Part shown: positions 1 to 10,724 of the stretch, one piece after another
How the letters are laid out: each line of letters opens with the position of its first letter
Position numbering within the stretch: position 1 is the stretch's first letter
Assembly (NCBI GenBank): GCA_036435485.1
Contig: CM071596.1
Coordinates: 66,699,001-66,763,000, forward strand
Reading direction: 5' to 3'
Source: Saposhnikovia divaricata
Lineage: Eukaryota; Streptophyta; Magnoliopsida; Apiales; Apiaceae
DNA length: 64,000 bases
Translations under genes and position numbers: made by a program
Notes under the pieces: generated by a model
Database searches by the model: none
Seen by the model: only the letters and a program-made list of their open reading frames with translations
What the model was told of the DNA's origin: nothing

Positions 1-129
1 TATAAAATTATTTTAAATGTGCATCTTGCTTATGAATGGATAAATATTGAATGAAATGTGCGATAATGTATACAACTTATTCGTGATAACCCGTTAAAAT
101 TATAACAACTGCTTAATTCATCATTTTTA

Positions 130-385
130 GAATTCGGATTTAAATTGAATCCAGTATTTCGAGTCATATTCGGTTCGGATAATTTTTTATTCGGTTTTGG
201 TCGGTTCCTGATCGTAATCGGATCTAGTGTTTCGGATGATTTTCGGTTAAATTTTCGGTTCAGATATTTTTCGGATCGGATCAAATCGGTTTTCGGATAA
301 TTATCGGATTTTCCAATTCGAATACAAAATCGGATTCGATTCCATGAATTTCGGTTCGGTTCTTCGGATCCAGACTCATTTTGTC
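130..385. repeat. degenerate CGGTT/CGGAT minisatellite-like repeat
   Basis: Short imperfect units built from TTTTCGGTT, TTCGGAT and ATTCGGTT recur through the stretch. There is no constant period and no coding sense. It is probably an old decayed tandem array or a terminal region of a lost element. Confidence 0.5.
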
Positions 386-1331
386 AGGTATAGTTATAAT
401 ATCAAGTACTCTTTTGATTTATATCTAGTTGTATTTCATGTTTTCCTAATATACAATACAGCTTATTCAACTTCTGTCCATGCATATCAACGTGTTGCAT
501 GAAAATTTAATAGATAATTCTTTTTTAAGAATAGTGTTCAACTAAATTTTTATTCAAAAAAATTTACAGTGTATCACTATCATTTGAAATTGCATACAAA
601 AGTCGTATAATGTATAATTTTTGTTTGAAGAAATAGGTAAGATTAATTTTAAAACTGTTAAAGGAAAAATAAGGAGAAATTACCAAAAATGTTATATTTT
701 TTAATTTTTTGTACGATTATAGGATTCTCTAAAATTAATTGCAAAATTAAGGTTTGCAATATAAAATAATCAAATGCAACTTCGTTTCATGTTTTTTTGA
801 AAAATAATTAAAGTTACATTTATTTACATCGTTGTATATGATTCTAAAATCGTACTTTTATAAAAAAACCGAAAAAATATATTTTTGCAAAAACAATTTT
901 AAGATGGTATTTTAAAAAAACTAAAGAATTGTCTTACATTCAAAAGAAACCCTCCAAAGAAAGAGAAACTTTTACTGAAAATCGAGGCGTCTGATTAGAT
1001 GGTGAAGTTGCACATAATCTTTGCACCCAGCTGCACACGTTTTGTGTTTTCCTGATTACTACCACAGCCCATTCGTAATTGCCTACCTCACACTCTACAA
1101 TACCTACCTACCTAGGGCTTTAGGATTTAGGCTTTCTCTCTCCATCCTATGTCCCTTCTTTTGGCTTTGTACAAAATGTTTGTACCTCTATTGTATGGTA
1201 TACAATCTCGAACACCATTTTTATTGCTACGAGACTGTTTTGAATTGCTTAAAATAAGTTATTTTTGATTTAATGGTAGTGTTTTTAATTTAAAGGAGAA
1301 AATAAAGTTGTTTATTTTAAGTTGAATGAAT

Positions 1332-1602
1332 GTGTTTGGGTAATTTTACTTAAAGTAAATGATGGTTTAATAATTTTGACTTAAAGTTAAATTTGACTTA
1401 AAAAAAATTTAAATTCATAATATTTAAACTTTACAAGAATCGTGAAAAAAAAAACTCGATAAGTCATAAGTCAAAAGTACCTAAATGGAACTTATGACTT
1501 AAAACAGTTTTTTAACTTAAAACCGGCTTAAAGCCCCCATTGCCAAACAGAGCAAAAATGACTTAAAGCTATTTTTAGCTTTAAGCCCCCATTGCCAAAC
1601 AC
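1332..1602. mobile_element. possible hAT-like MITE
   Basis: The left edge reads GTGTTTGGGTAAT. The right edge, read on the other strand, gives GTGTTTGGCAATG. The interior repeats ACTTAAAG-type motifs, and GCCCCCATTGCCAAACA occurs twice near the right end. I could not find an 8-bp target duplication, so the family is uncertain. Confidence 0.35.
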
Positions 1603-1981
1603 CCTCTATATTTTGAAATGAAAAATAGTATATTATTAAATACTTAATCCATTTCATAATAAAAAAAATTAAAAAAAAACGCATTTTAAAAAATAATAAT
1701 TAAATAATACATTTTCTATTATATATATTATAAATACATTAATTTTTTAAGAAGATAAGCCACTTCGTCGGTTTTATGATACAAGTTTCTTTTTAAAAAA
1801 TTATGCATCTTAAGAAAATATTATTAATTAAATGATACATATTTTCTTTTATACTCATTATCAGTGTATTGATCATTTAAGAACATAAGTCATTTTACTA
1901 TACAATTTTCAAAAGGATAGTTTAAATAAAAATAACCATAAATTTAAGTTAAAAACTGAAAATAATCATGTATTAAAAAAA

Positions 1982-2124
1982 GAATAAAATGCACTTTGTG
2001 TACCTGAACTTTGGCGAAGACACCACTTGCAATACTACCTTTCTAAAAGTACCACATGCAATACTAAGTAATGGATTTACTTAAACTTCGTGTACCGCCG
2101 TCTATCTGCTTCTAACGGTGTTAG
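1982..2124 (+). repeat. left terminal inverted repeat of the Mutator-like element
   Basis: It matches the reverse complement of 3520-3662 along its length with scattered substitutions. It ends inside the TAACGGTGTTAG stretch. Confidence 0.85.
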
Positions 2125-2579
2125 AATCCCAGGGATAAAGCAATCTTTTCCACCCTAATACAGTCTTAAGGATCAAATATTGAAATTTATGAAGAACACT
2201 AAGAAAGCTTCAAGCTCATCAATGGAGGTCACCGGAATTTTTAAACCCAAAAATTATAAATAACTCCTAGCCAACAAATATAGTCGATGGCCCTGGTAGA
2301 TTTGGGAATGTGAAATCAAACTAGTTTCCAATTCAATATTTAAATAAATCGAACTGCATATTAGATATAGAATAATCAAACAGTCTAACTAGTATGTTAT
2401 CCAACATCAAATAACAAACTTCTCTTGCCATAAAAGAGAACCTGAGCAGACAAAATCCAAAACCATAAATCACAGACAAAATCCAAAACCATAAATCACA
2501 TATTACGCAATGCAAAAGATTGACTCCTTAGTATCGGAGGATCCAAGAAAACATCCTAAACGATGCCAAAATGAACTTC

Positions 2580-2696
2580 TTATTCGTCATCCTCCTCATC
2601 TCCATCTCCACCAGACTGTTTCTTTGAAGCCGCCTTCATGTTCCTTCTCTTCACTCTTCCAGGACGACCACCTCCAAACGGGCTGGTAAGAGAGAA
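2580..2696 (-). pseudogene. possible captured host exon with acidic C-terminus
   Basis: Read on the minus strand, an open stretch codes for a Gly/Arg-rich segment (SPFGGGRPGRVKRR), then a Lys-rich segment, and ends GGDGDEEDDE before a TAA at 2580-2582. The codon character and basic-then-acidic tail look like the C-terminal exon of a normal plant nuclear protein. It is the reason for calling the host element Pack-MULE-like. I do not recognise the donor gene. No start or upstream exons are visible. Confidence 0.4.
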
Positions 2697-3519
2697 ATCA
2701 ATGTGCTTTCTGTGGTCCTGTCACCTCGTACAAGAATAGCTCCTAGCAAAACAAGAACAATCAGCATAATAATTAAATGATAAATGAATTCAAACCAAAA
2801 CGAGAAGGAAAAAAATAACCTCAAAACATCAGTTACTTCAACAATAATCAGAAGTGTAATGTGACATCACATTAAGAATTCAAGTAACCACAATACAAGG
2901 GCAGCACATTTGTTTACATTGAATAATAGAGTAAAATGCACTTTGTGTACCAAAAACACAACCAAAATCAACGCCGCCGGATCAAGAACACACTGCCGCC
3001 GCCGGTGGTTTTCCGACGAACCCGAAAACTCAACGAAAATCGACAAACTTACTACCAACATGCTCCAAATTTAATATTCTACACTAACCTATCATCCACA
3101 ACATCATCAAAAATCAAAATCATAAAAAACAAAATTAAAACGAAATGGGTTTCAAACCCAAAAATTTTCTTTACCAAAACACAATATCTATCACTCTAAA
3201 CTACTATACACATCAAGATAAATATAGATTAAGCATCAAAAACAATAACAAATCGCTATACCACAAAAATCGAACAAAAATCAAAATGGGTGTTAAAAAA
3301 AAATTCATGGATCTTCATAAATCATATATCAAAATGAAGCTATGAATTTGTAGGTTAATATCATGTAATTGCATTCTAAAATTGAGGCAAAACAAAGCAG
3401 AAAAATCGAAATTAAGGTGAGTGTGTGTGTGTCCGTGTGTGTATACAAATCGGGGGAGAGAAAGATATACAATATAGAGGAATAAAAGTGGGTAAAATGA
3501 CTGATTTTCCCCTGATTAT

Positions 3520-3662
3520 CTAACGCCGTTTGCATTAGATAGACGGCGGTACATGAAGTTTAAGTGAATCCATTACTTGGTATTGCACGTGGTACTTTTA
3601 GAAAGGTAGTATTTCAAGTGGTGTCTTCGCCAAACTTCAGGTACACAAAGTGCTTTTTACTC
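3520..3662 (-). repeat. right terminal inverted repeat of the Mutator-like element
   Basis: It is the inverted partner of 1982-2124. The target duplication TTAAAAAAA follows directly at 3663-3671. Confidence 0.85.
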
Positions 3663-3768
3663 TTAAAAAAAAAAGCTCTAACTACTATTATGGGGTCGAA
3701 GGAGTACTTAAGAAAGGCAAAGCCGAAAAAAATTTGTAAACTAACAAGATGATTCCACGAAACAGATT

Positions 3769-5160
3769 CACAATACAAGAAAACAGCTTTAAACTGACCG
3801 TCACAAATCCAATGGTTATAACCGACCGCTGGCTTAGGTAGTCGGTTTTATGATAAAACCGACCATCTAAAACCGACCGGTGCGGACCCGGGCCCGTTTT
3901 GCTAACTCACATTTTCGGTTTCTGTGACACGTCATCTAAAACCGACCAATACCACTACGGTCGGTTACATTTTGACCAAACGAAAAAAATGTCGTCGTTT
4001 TGATGACGTGTTTTAGATGTCAAACCCGACTGATAATTATCGGTCGGTTTTAGGTGGTCGGTTTTATAATTGACGGTCGGTTTTAGGTGGTCGGTTATGC
4101 AAATTTCTAAATTTCGAAAATACCGCCCAAATGAAAAATTCAAATTTGTGATCAAACTCATAACCGACCACATATCGGTTGGAAATAAGCCATGATTTCA
4201 CAAAATTTTAAAAATGGAGCCCAAACTAATTTTTTTTCGAAAATACCGCCCAAATTTAAAATTCAAATTTTTGATCAAACTCATAACCGACCACATATCG
4301 GTCGGAAATAAGCCTTGATTTCACGAAAATTTTAAAAATGGAGCCCAAACTAAAAAATTCAAAATTTTTTACCAAATTTCATTTAAACAAACCACTTCAC
4401 CAAATTTCATCTCTATCCCTACATCCACTTCACCAAAATTCCTCTCCATTTTAACTTTCATTTTCGGAATTTGGAGTAAAAAAACTCTTTCTCCAAATCA
4501 CCCCCTTATACATAGATCAATGGTTTTGAATTTCAAATTTTTTTTTATACTTATCATTGTTATCGTTGTGTTTTACTGCATGGAAATCCTACAATGGTAT
4601 CCTAACTACTTGCATCAAATGATGATTTGGTTACATCTCTGGTGTATTTTGATGATAATGCCTGTTTAAGAAGAAGAAGAAGGTGAAGAAAATGAAGAAG
4701 AATAAGATCGTATTGTCTGGTGATGATGAAGACGATGATGGTTTTGACGAAATTGAATAATATTTGTAAATTTAGTTTTGATGCTTTTCACGAAGTTGAG
4801 TATTAATGTTTTTTGTGAACAATAAATTCGTAGCATTTATGTTTGTATGTTTAATTATGTTTTTATGAAGTTGAATGGTGTGGTGAATCTGTAGTTTGTT
4901 AATGTTGAATGGCTTGGTGGTGATTGTAATATTGAAATGTAATGAAATGGAATGGCATAACCTGCAATTTTTCTTTAAAAACCCAGAAAATCGACCGTCT
5001 TCATATAAAACCGACCGTTTTTTACCATTGCAACGCCAGAAAATCGACCGTCTTCATATATAACCGACCGTTCTCTCAAAAATAAAAACAAGAAAATCGA
5101 CCGATTCTGTATATAACTGACCGTTATCGATAGTCAGAATACTAGTTGACCGTTAAATTA
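3769..5160. mobile_element. decayed non-autonomous CACTA-like element
   Basis: The left edge CACAATACAAGAAAACAGC is one or two changes from the common plant CACTA terminus. Many direct and inverted copies of AACCGACC follow (3815-4320) and recur at 4985-5160, as the subterminal arrays of CACTA elements do. Between them, around 4660-4760, is a short acidic reading segment ending GDDEDDDGFDEIE and a stop, possibly a relic of a transposase tail. I could not find the right terminus or a 3-bp duplication. Confidence 0.45.
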
Positions 5161-5209
5161 TCCAATCAAATAATTTTATTTTTTTCTGAAATTTTGGCAA
5201 TAACATTAC

Positions 5210-5712
5210 AAATGATGGTTCTTGACATACGTAAGGTTTCGATCGTCAAATAAATCATTAAAAAATTTATTCAGTGAATCTAGATCGTGCCCTGTTATCG
5301 GAAGATGCACTTTTACTACATTTTTGTTAAAATCTCCTACCACCAAACCTTTTTATTTTTTGATTATTTTTTTTCAACACTAAAATGAGTGTTTATTAAC
5401 ATCCGTACGGTTTGATTGTCGAAGAAATCATTCAAAAAAATTATTCAGTGAATCTAGATCGTGCACCGTTATAAGAAACAACACTTTTACTACTTTTTTG
5501 TTAAATCTTGAATCAACCGACATTTTTATTTTTTGATTATTTTTTCCCAACACTAAAATGAGTGTTTATTAACATTCGTACGGTTCGATCGTCGAAGAAA
5601 TCATTCAAAAAAACTATTCAGTGAATCTAGATCGTGCCCATTTATAAGAAACAACACTTTTACTACGTTTTTGTTAAAATCTTGAACAAACAACCGACCT
5701 TTTTATTTTTTG
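5210..5712. repeat. tandem array of about 173-bp units (three copies)
   Basis: The anchor GTGAATCTAGATCGTG recurs near 5274, 5450 and 5621. AACACTAAAATGAGTG recurs near 5375 and 5549, and again at 6069 after an interruption. The units share the order CGTACGGTT, TCATT, CTAGATCGTG, CACTTTTACTAC, TTTTTATTTTTTGA. No coding sense is seen. Confidence 0.75.
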
Positions 5713-6065
5713 AATCCTTTTCTTTACTTCAATAGGCCTATCAAGCAATCTCGTTCAATCCATAAACAGGCCCCCCTACGAATATACAGTAGTAGTCTTC
5801 TCCAGTACTTACTAATACACGTCTAAATCACTCTTTTACACTGGGCGAAGCATGATGAAAATAAGGAAGATATTTTATTACTACTTTTAGCTGCTTGCCT
5901 CACTAACCCGCCCTATTTGAGTTTGAGTAAGGGGGGGAACCACACGTACGGTTCCCTGAGAAGGGAGTGGCTACCTACTGGAGCTTCGACCAACCACCAC
6001 CGGTCAATTCCGCTTTGGGGCCGCCCAAAAACAATCCTTTTTTTCTTGCTCTCCCTTAGCAGCGG
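5713..6065. other. probable organelle-derived insert, group II intron-like
   Basis: This stretch interrupts the 173-bp array: unit sequence stops near 5712 and resumes at 6066 with CCAACACTAAAATGAG. It is markedly less AT-rich than its surroundings. It contains GAACCACACGTACGGTTCCC, a motif class seen in organellar group II introns. It looks like a nuclear copy of plant mitochondrial intron DNA. I recognise the style, not the exact intron, so the donor compartment is inferred. Confidence 0.45.
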
Positions 6066-6831
6066 TTCCAACACTAAAATGAGTGTTTATTAACATTCGT
6101 ATGAAGCTAATCATCCTCGTGAACCAACACGTATCAATATCTCTGATGGACAGTAAGCCTCGTTATTCAGTGTTATGTTTCTTTCACTGATTTCTTTGAT
6201 ATATTATGAAATCACATTGCAAGCCAACCAATGTCATTGACATATAATTGAAATATCAATAACATCGGTCAAAACACAACTGATGTCTTTGACATACTAT
6301 GACATCGGTCAAAACACAACTGATGTCTAAGATATTGGATTTTATAAATTTATAAGAAATTTAGGATATTTGAATTTTGTAAATAAGATATTGGATGGTA
6401 TACAAATCTTACAAATAATAAATTTATACAATTTTAAACTAATAATTTTAAAAGTAATAAAATTTTAAAATATGAATTAAAAATAATATTAATAGAAGAA
6501 TAATATGAATCTCATCCACCTTTAATAAGAATATTATTATTTAATTAACTAATTTATGAATTTTTAAAATTTTATAAACGAATTTAAATATAATAAAATC
6601 ATAAAATGTAAAAATATGAAAATTTTTCATATTTAATCGAGTCGAACTCGAGCCGAACTTGTGACATTCAAGCTTTTCTCACTATTTTATAAAATCAATT
6701 CGAGCTTTTGAGCCGAGCTTGAACATATCGAACATTTTACGAGCCGAGCTTCGAGCTTAATATTTATGGCTCGATCGAACTCGAGCCTGACAGTGTTCGA
6801 TACGTCTCGGTTCGTTTATAGCCCTAAGTGG
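6066..6831. other. AT-rich spacer with repeat relics
   Basis: It begins with the broken fourth unit of the 173-bp array. Around 6225-6330 is a pair of GACATCGGTCAAAACACAAC segments ending in TGATGTC, similar to CACTA subterminal motifs. Around 6640-6820 are repeated GAGCCGAGCTT/CTCGAGCC motifs, a common degenerate plant repeat. No gene is seen. Confidence 0.5.
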
Positions 6832-7094
6832 CACCACTGTACTTTTGGCTTCATCCATTTTTTACCATTCTGTCAAGCAAACGTTAGTCAGACGTTAGAT
6901 TATTCTTAATGGTACCACTATACAATTGACTTTTTCATACGGTTTCATCCAATATTTTTGACTTCTACTTGGTGCCATTTTTCTGTCATTTAGGTCTATT
7001 TTTTCTCAGAATTTCACAATTTATCTATACATTTTATCCTATAATAAGTCAATGATTCTTTCACTTTTCTGATCAGCCTCCAAGTCATTAATTA
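6832..7094 (+). repeat. left arm of the long inverted repeat
   Basis: It aligns with the reverse complement of 21541-21815 with many small differences. It runs from CCACTGTACTTTTGG to CAAGTCATTAATTAG. Confidence 0.65.
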
Positions 7095-7116
7095 GTCATA
7101 CATTATATATATATAG

Positions 7117-7499
7117 GCATTTGCTCCATACAGAACAATTTTATATAACAAACAATAAAGAACACTATAAAATCATTTATTCAAATAGATCCATTGGCCC
7201 CGCCAGGGGCACCCAATACAAAAAGTTCTTATTTTTTTATCTTCTATCCATTCAGCAAAAAACAAAATTTTTAAAAAAAAAATTTTGAAAAAAATCACTG
7301 TTCATGATGACATCACTGCTGATGTCATCATGAACAGTGTTTTTTCCAAAAAAAAATTTTTAATTTTTTTTGCTAAATGGATAGAAGATAAAAAAATAAC
7401 AACTTTTTGTATTGGATGTCATGACGGAACTCTTATATTGAATTAAATATGAGGTGTTCTTTATTGTTCTTTATATAAGGTGTTCTTCATGGAGTGCAA

Positions 7500-7500
<1 letters not shown>
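7117..7500. mobile_element. foldback MITE with near-complete hairpin
   Basis: The two halves are inverted copies almost end to end. The centre is perfect: 7296-7315 pairs with 7320-7339 over 20 bp around loop CTGC. Further out, CCAATACAAAAAGTT pairs with AACTTTTTGTATTGG, and CAATAAAGAACAC pairs with GTGTTCTTTATTG. No coding sequence is present. Confidence 0.7.

Positions 7501-7502
<2 letters not shown>

Positions 7503-7576
<74 letters not shown>
7503..7576. repeat. (TC)n-(TA)n microsatellite
   Basis: Uninterrupted TC dinucleotides (about 7503-7549) pass directly into TA dinucleotides (to about 7576). The short open frame across it is a product of the repeat. Confidence 0.95.
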
Positions 7577-7727
7577 ATGCAAACCCTTCGGAAGCTCATA
7601 GACAGATCCAAGCACACATTATATATGTATATGTTCATACGGGTTGATTCTATATATTATGTATTAATTTAATATTTTGAACTATTGATCAAAGTTTATT
7701 ATGATTGGATAATTGGATATGAGTCTA

Positions 7728-9023
7728 TGGCCACGCCCGTCGCCGACGCGCCAAATTGAAAGATAAATGTTTATGCTCTACTATGTTCGCACTTAACTAT
7801 AAAATATAGCAAATGTGGCAAGTAGGGATCGAACCCAAGGGAATAGCTTTCAATACTAGTGTAAGGTAAAATGGTGGGGGTTTTTGAGTTGGTTGTGGTG
7901 TTTTATCAAACACCTTAAATACAATAAATACTTTGCTAGAGAAATATGATTAAGAAACTTACAATTATCCGATTTTTACCAATACAACAAACACAATGAG
8001 TTAATTAGCAAGATAAAGAGATATTTGACCCAAGGATTATGGAAACTCAAGTTCTTCACCCATACACATATAAGCAATATTTAATCAACTCTACCTAACC
8101 AAGATAATTGGTGAAGCACACAATCACTTATTTCTCTTCTAAAAACACTAATTTAGTGAAGCACATAAATTAGTTCTCTTGATAATAGCAACCAATAATG
8201 AAGCACTACTAGTTTAACCAAATCAAGGAATCAAACAAAGAGAGGCTAGGACAAACCCAAGGATGAGAAGTTCAACCTAGGTATTTGCACTTGAATTTTG
8301 TGGATTTAGGTAGACTAAATCTTGTGCTACTATAATGAATGCACAAACAATTACGGATTAGCAAAAACAATTAGCAATTAAAATTACAAGAAGAGTAAGG
8401 TGAAACAACTTACAATCTCCAAGCAAAATCATAAACAATACAACAAAAATATTCAAGATAGAGTGAAATAGATCTTACTTAAATGAAATGGGTTTTGATA
8501 CAAGAGCTCCTCCTTGAGCCAAATATATGAAGTTAGTTACTCATAATCAATGCTAGATTATGAGTAATTGATGTTTTTCTCTCTACTTGACTAATCCTAA
8601 TTTGGTTCTTGAAGAGGCTAAGCAAGGAGGCAAGAATAAGATGTGTAGATGTGATATTAGGTTAAGAGATGATATGTTCATTTAATACTCAGCAGCTCCG
8701 TACGGCCTGCTGTACGGCCGTACAGCTGCCCGTACGAAAATTCTGCTCCATTGAACGGCCTGTTGAACGGCCGTACAGCTGCCCGTACGAGATAAAATCT
8801 TCAATATAATGCATTAAACACCTCCCGGCATCACGAGCTTGCATCTTCTAACTTCCCTCTTGAATAATCTTCGCTTTCAAGCCCAAAATAATCCATCTTT
8901 TCAACAATTAAGCATGAGGCACTGAAAGATGAAAAACATAACAAATATTAATAAAACAACATTCGAAACTAACAAAAATGCAGAAGAATAAAAGACAAAA
9001 CGTGTATAAAATACACGTTATCA
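7728..9023 (-). repeat. 3' LTR of the Athila-type element
   Basis: On the sense strand it starts TGATAACGTG and ends GGGCGTGGCCA, the TG...CA ends typical of LTRs. It has the same length as the 5' LTR. Two related palindrome-rich units with GTACGGCCGTAC lie at about 8693-8792. Confidence 0.95.
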
Positions 9024-9061
9024 AATCTTCCCCCACTTAAACTTTGCTAGTCCCGAGCAAA
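9024..9061 (-). promoter_or_regulatory. 3' polypurine tract with adjacent stem-loop
   Basis: On the sense strand the tract AAGTGGGGGAAGATT lies directly against the 3' LTR. It should prime plus-strand DNA synthesis. Next to it, TTTGCT (9043-9048) can pair with AGCAAA (9056-9061) around a 7-base loop. Confidence 0.75.
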
Positions 9062-9102
9062 CTAAAATTAACATAACCATATATTTCTAACTAGTACCAC
9101 TT

Positions 9103-9217
9103 CCGTAGGTGATCACGGTTGCATTTGGCATATGCAACAAGCCCTTGGAACCCCTAGGTAGCCCTAGTGGACGAGTGAGGTCTCGTGAGGGTTTATAGAT
9201 GATGTACCCACAAAATC
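9103..9217 (-). other. conserved structured block shared with a second element
   Basis: About 114 bp here match 46902-47014 in a different Athila-type element at roughly 90 percent identity, in otherwise much more diverged DNA. Two hairpins can form. GTTGCAT (9118-9124) pairs with ATGCAAC (9132-9138). CCCT and ACGAG (9162-9175) pair with CTCGT and AGGG (9182-9191). The block lies just upstream of the 3' polypurine tract and is noncoding. A role in RNA packaging, export or replication is inferred. Confidence 0.6.
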
Positions 9218-10601
9218 ACAAAAACCACCAATAAACAAAAAAACTAACAATACTTACTAAATAAGCTAACTACTACACTCACATGTCCGAGCCGTTTACT
9301 TGTAACTAAAATCAAACATATAGAGCTATTCACCTTGTCATCCACTATAACGAGCTAACAACCAATTCAAGAATCAAGATGATACACCTTGTGCAAAATG
9401 TAACCATGACATTAAAGCTAGAATGAATGCACTTCAATCGTGAACACTAGACAAGATTATCACAAAGCATACATGGCCTCGCATTAAGAAGATGAAATTG
9501 TATGGTGAAAAATCTCACATCTCTCAATTATGAATCACACAAGTATGGGCTAGAGATTTCACTCAACTCCAAGTCTAAATGCATGCGCTCTACTTGACCT
9601 TGCATGTTCACCTAAATTCCGGATTGCACCAAAAACAAGAAATTCATAAAATGGTTTGTAATGAGGCTTGGGTGAAGGTGTGAAAATTTAAGTTCAAGGA
9701 AGGCGTAAAAGTCTCGCTAGTTGAGTCAAAATGATGCTTGCTCGCTTCATCCACCAAATTCTCAAACTAAAGAATGTCTTCACTCATTTACAATTACAAA
9801 ACACAACCACATTTACCAAGAAAATTGAAACAAAATAAAGTATAAAGATTTATTGCTTTTTTTTTTTTTACATCCCCTTTATTATTATTTATTTAGCAAA
9901 GGGAATGCATAACATAAATAAATACTACAAAGAACTTTGAACCACATCTAGATATACACATCAAACTAGTTCCCACTTACAATAATTAGCATTCTTCCTC
10001 TTCACAACATCTCCAAATTCTCATGCTCAACAATCAATTCTTTCCAAGACTCAACTAGCTCAACTAGGTCGAGAGTGAAGTATTTGGCTTTGACTCATGT
10101 ATAAAAGGGAAAAGTGACGAAGAAAAATATGGATATAAGCTTCAAAGGGGGTAACTAGGGATTATTTTCATGGTTCACAAGCTAAAAAGGTCAAAAAGGT
10201 TATCCTAAATAGAATTTCCTTATTATGGCGCATCCATGAATGAAGGTTTAATGCAAGCCCTAGAGCAACAAACACACATAAAGAGGGAGCAACACACAAG
10301 CAAAAGAATCATCGTTCAAGGCCTCACAAGGTTTAAGTTGTAATAACATCTTCTCGATTTGATTCCATGCATGCTAAGAGATAATCGTCATGTCACAATT
10401 TAATTACAACAATCTAGACTTTTCTTGTCATTTTAAGTGAGTGTGTGCAAAAAAAGGTGCATCAAACTTATAGATTCACATCAAATTGGCAATGCTAGAC
10501 ACGTAATAGGAGAAAACAAGATTGCAAGCTCACAATGTCATAAATTTTACTAACAAATGCAAACGAAACGGACATCAACATAAACAATCCAAAATAAACA
10601 A

Positions 10602-10641
10602 TTCTTCCCCCACTTAAATCATGGCATGTCCTCATGCATGA
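10602..10641 (-). promoter_or_regulatory. second, internal polypurine tract with stem-loop
   Basis: The sequence TTCCCCCACTTAAA of the terminal tract is repeated here, just past the end of the env-like ORF. It again has a neighbouring stem-loop: TCATG and CATG (10619-10628, one bulged G) pair with CATGCATGA (10633-10641) around loop TCCT. The stem sequence differs from the one at 9043-9061, but pairing is kept. Confidence 0.6.
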
Positions 10642-10724
10642 CAAATAAAAATGAGAGAGAAACAAAAGTGAAAGAAAACTCCCCTCGAAATAGGCAACAA
10701 GGACCGGGAGCAAAGCCAAGAAGC

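Larger units (their letters stand above)
1..1981. other. AT-rich intergenic DNA, no gene seen
   Basis: No open frame here has codon character or a recognisable motif. The stretch holds a CGGTT-rich degenerate repeat (about 130-385), a possible MITE (1332-1602) and A/T-rich filler. It ends at the target duplication of the Mutator-like element that starts at 1982. Confidence 0.6.
1982..3662. mobile_element. Mutator-like element (Pack-MULE-like) with 143-bp TIRs
   Basis: The element starts GAATAAAATGCAC and ends with the complement of GAGTAAAAAGCAC. Both terminal arms are about 143 bp and nearly identical. They are flanked by perfect 9-bp copies of TTAAAAAAA (1973-1981 and 3663-3671), the target-site length expected of Mutator-like elements. 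No transposase is inside, so it is non-autonomous. The interior holds a possible gene fragment (2580-2696, minus), a direct repeat near 2448-2499 and an internal copy of the terminal 23 bp at 2929-2951. The internal copy suggests a composite or rearranged element. Confidence 0.8.

Noticed and set aside
5210..5712. CRISPR-like array
   Set aside because: Units of about 173 bp repeat as wholes without unique spacers, and this is plant nuclear DNA.
7454..7672. Frame encoding Leu-Ser and Ile-Tyr repeats
   Set aside because: It is the translation of a (TC)n-(TA)n microsatellite. The same applies to the minus-strand frame over 37255-37363.
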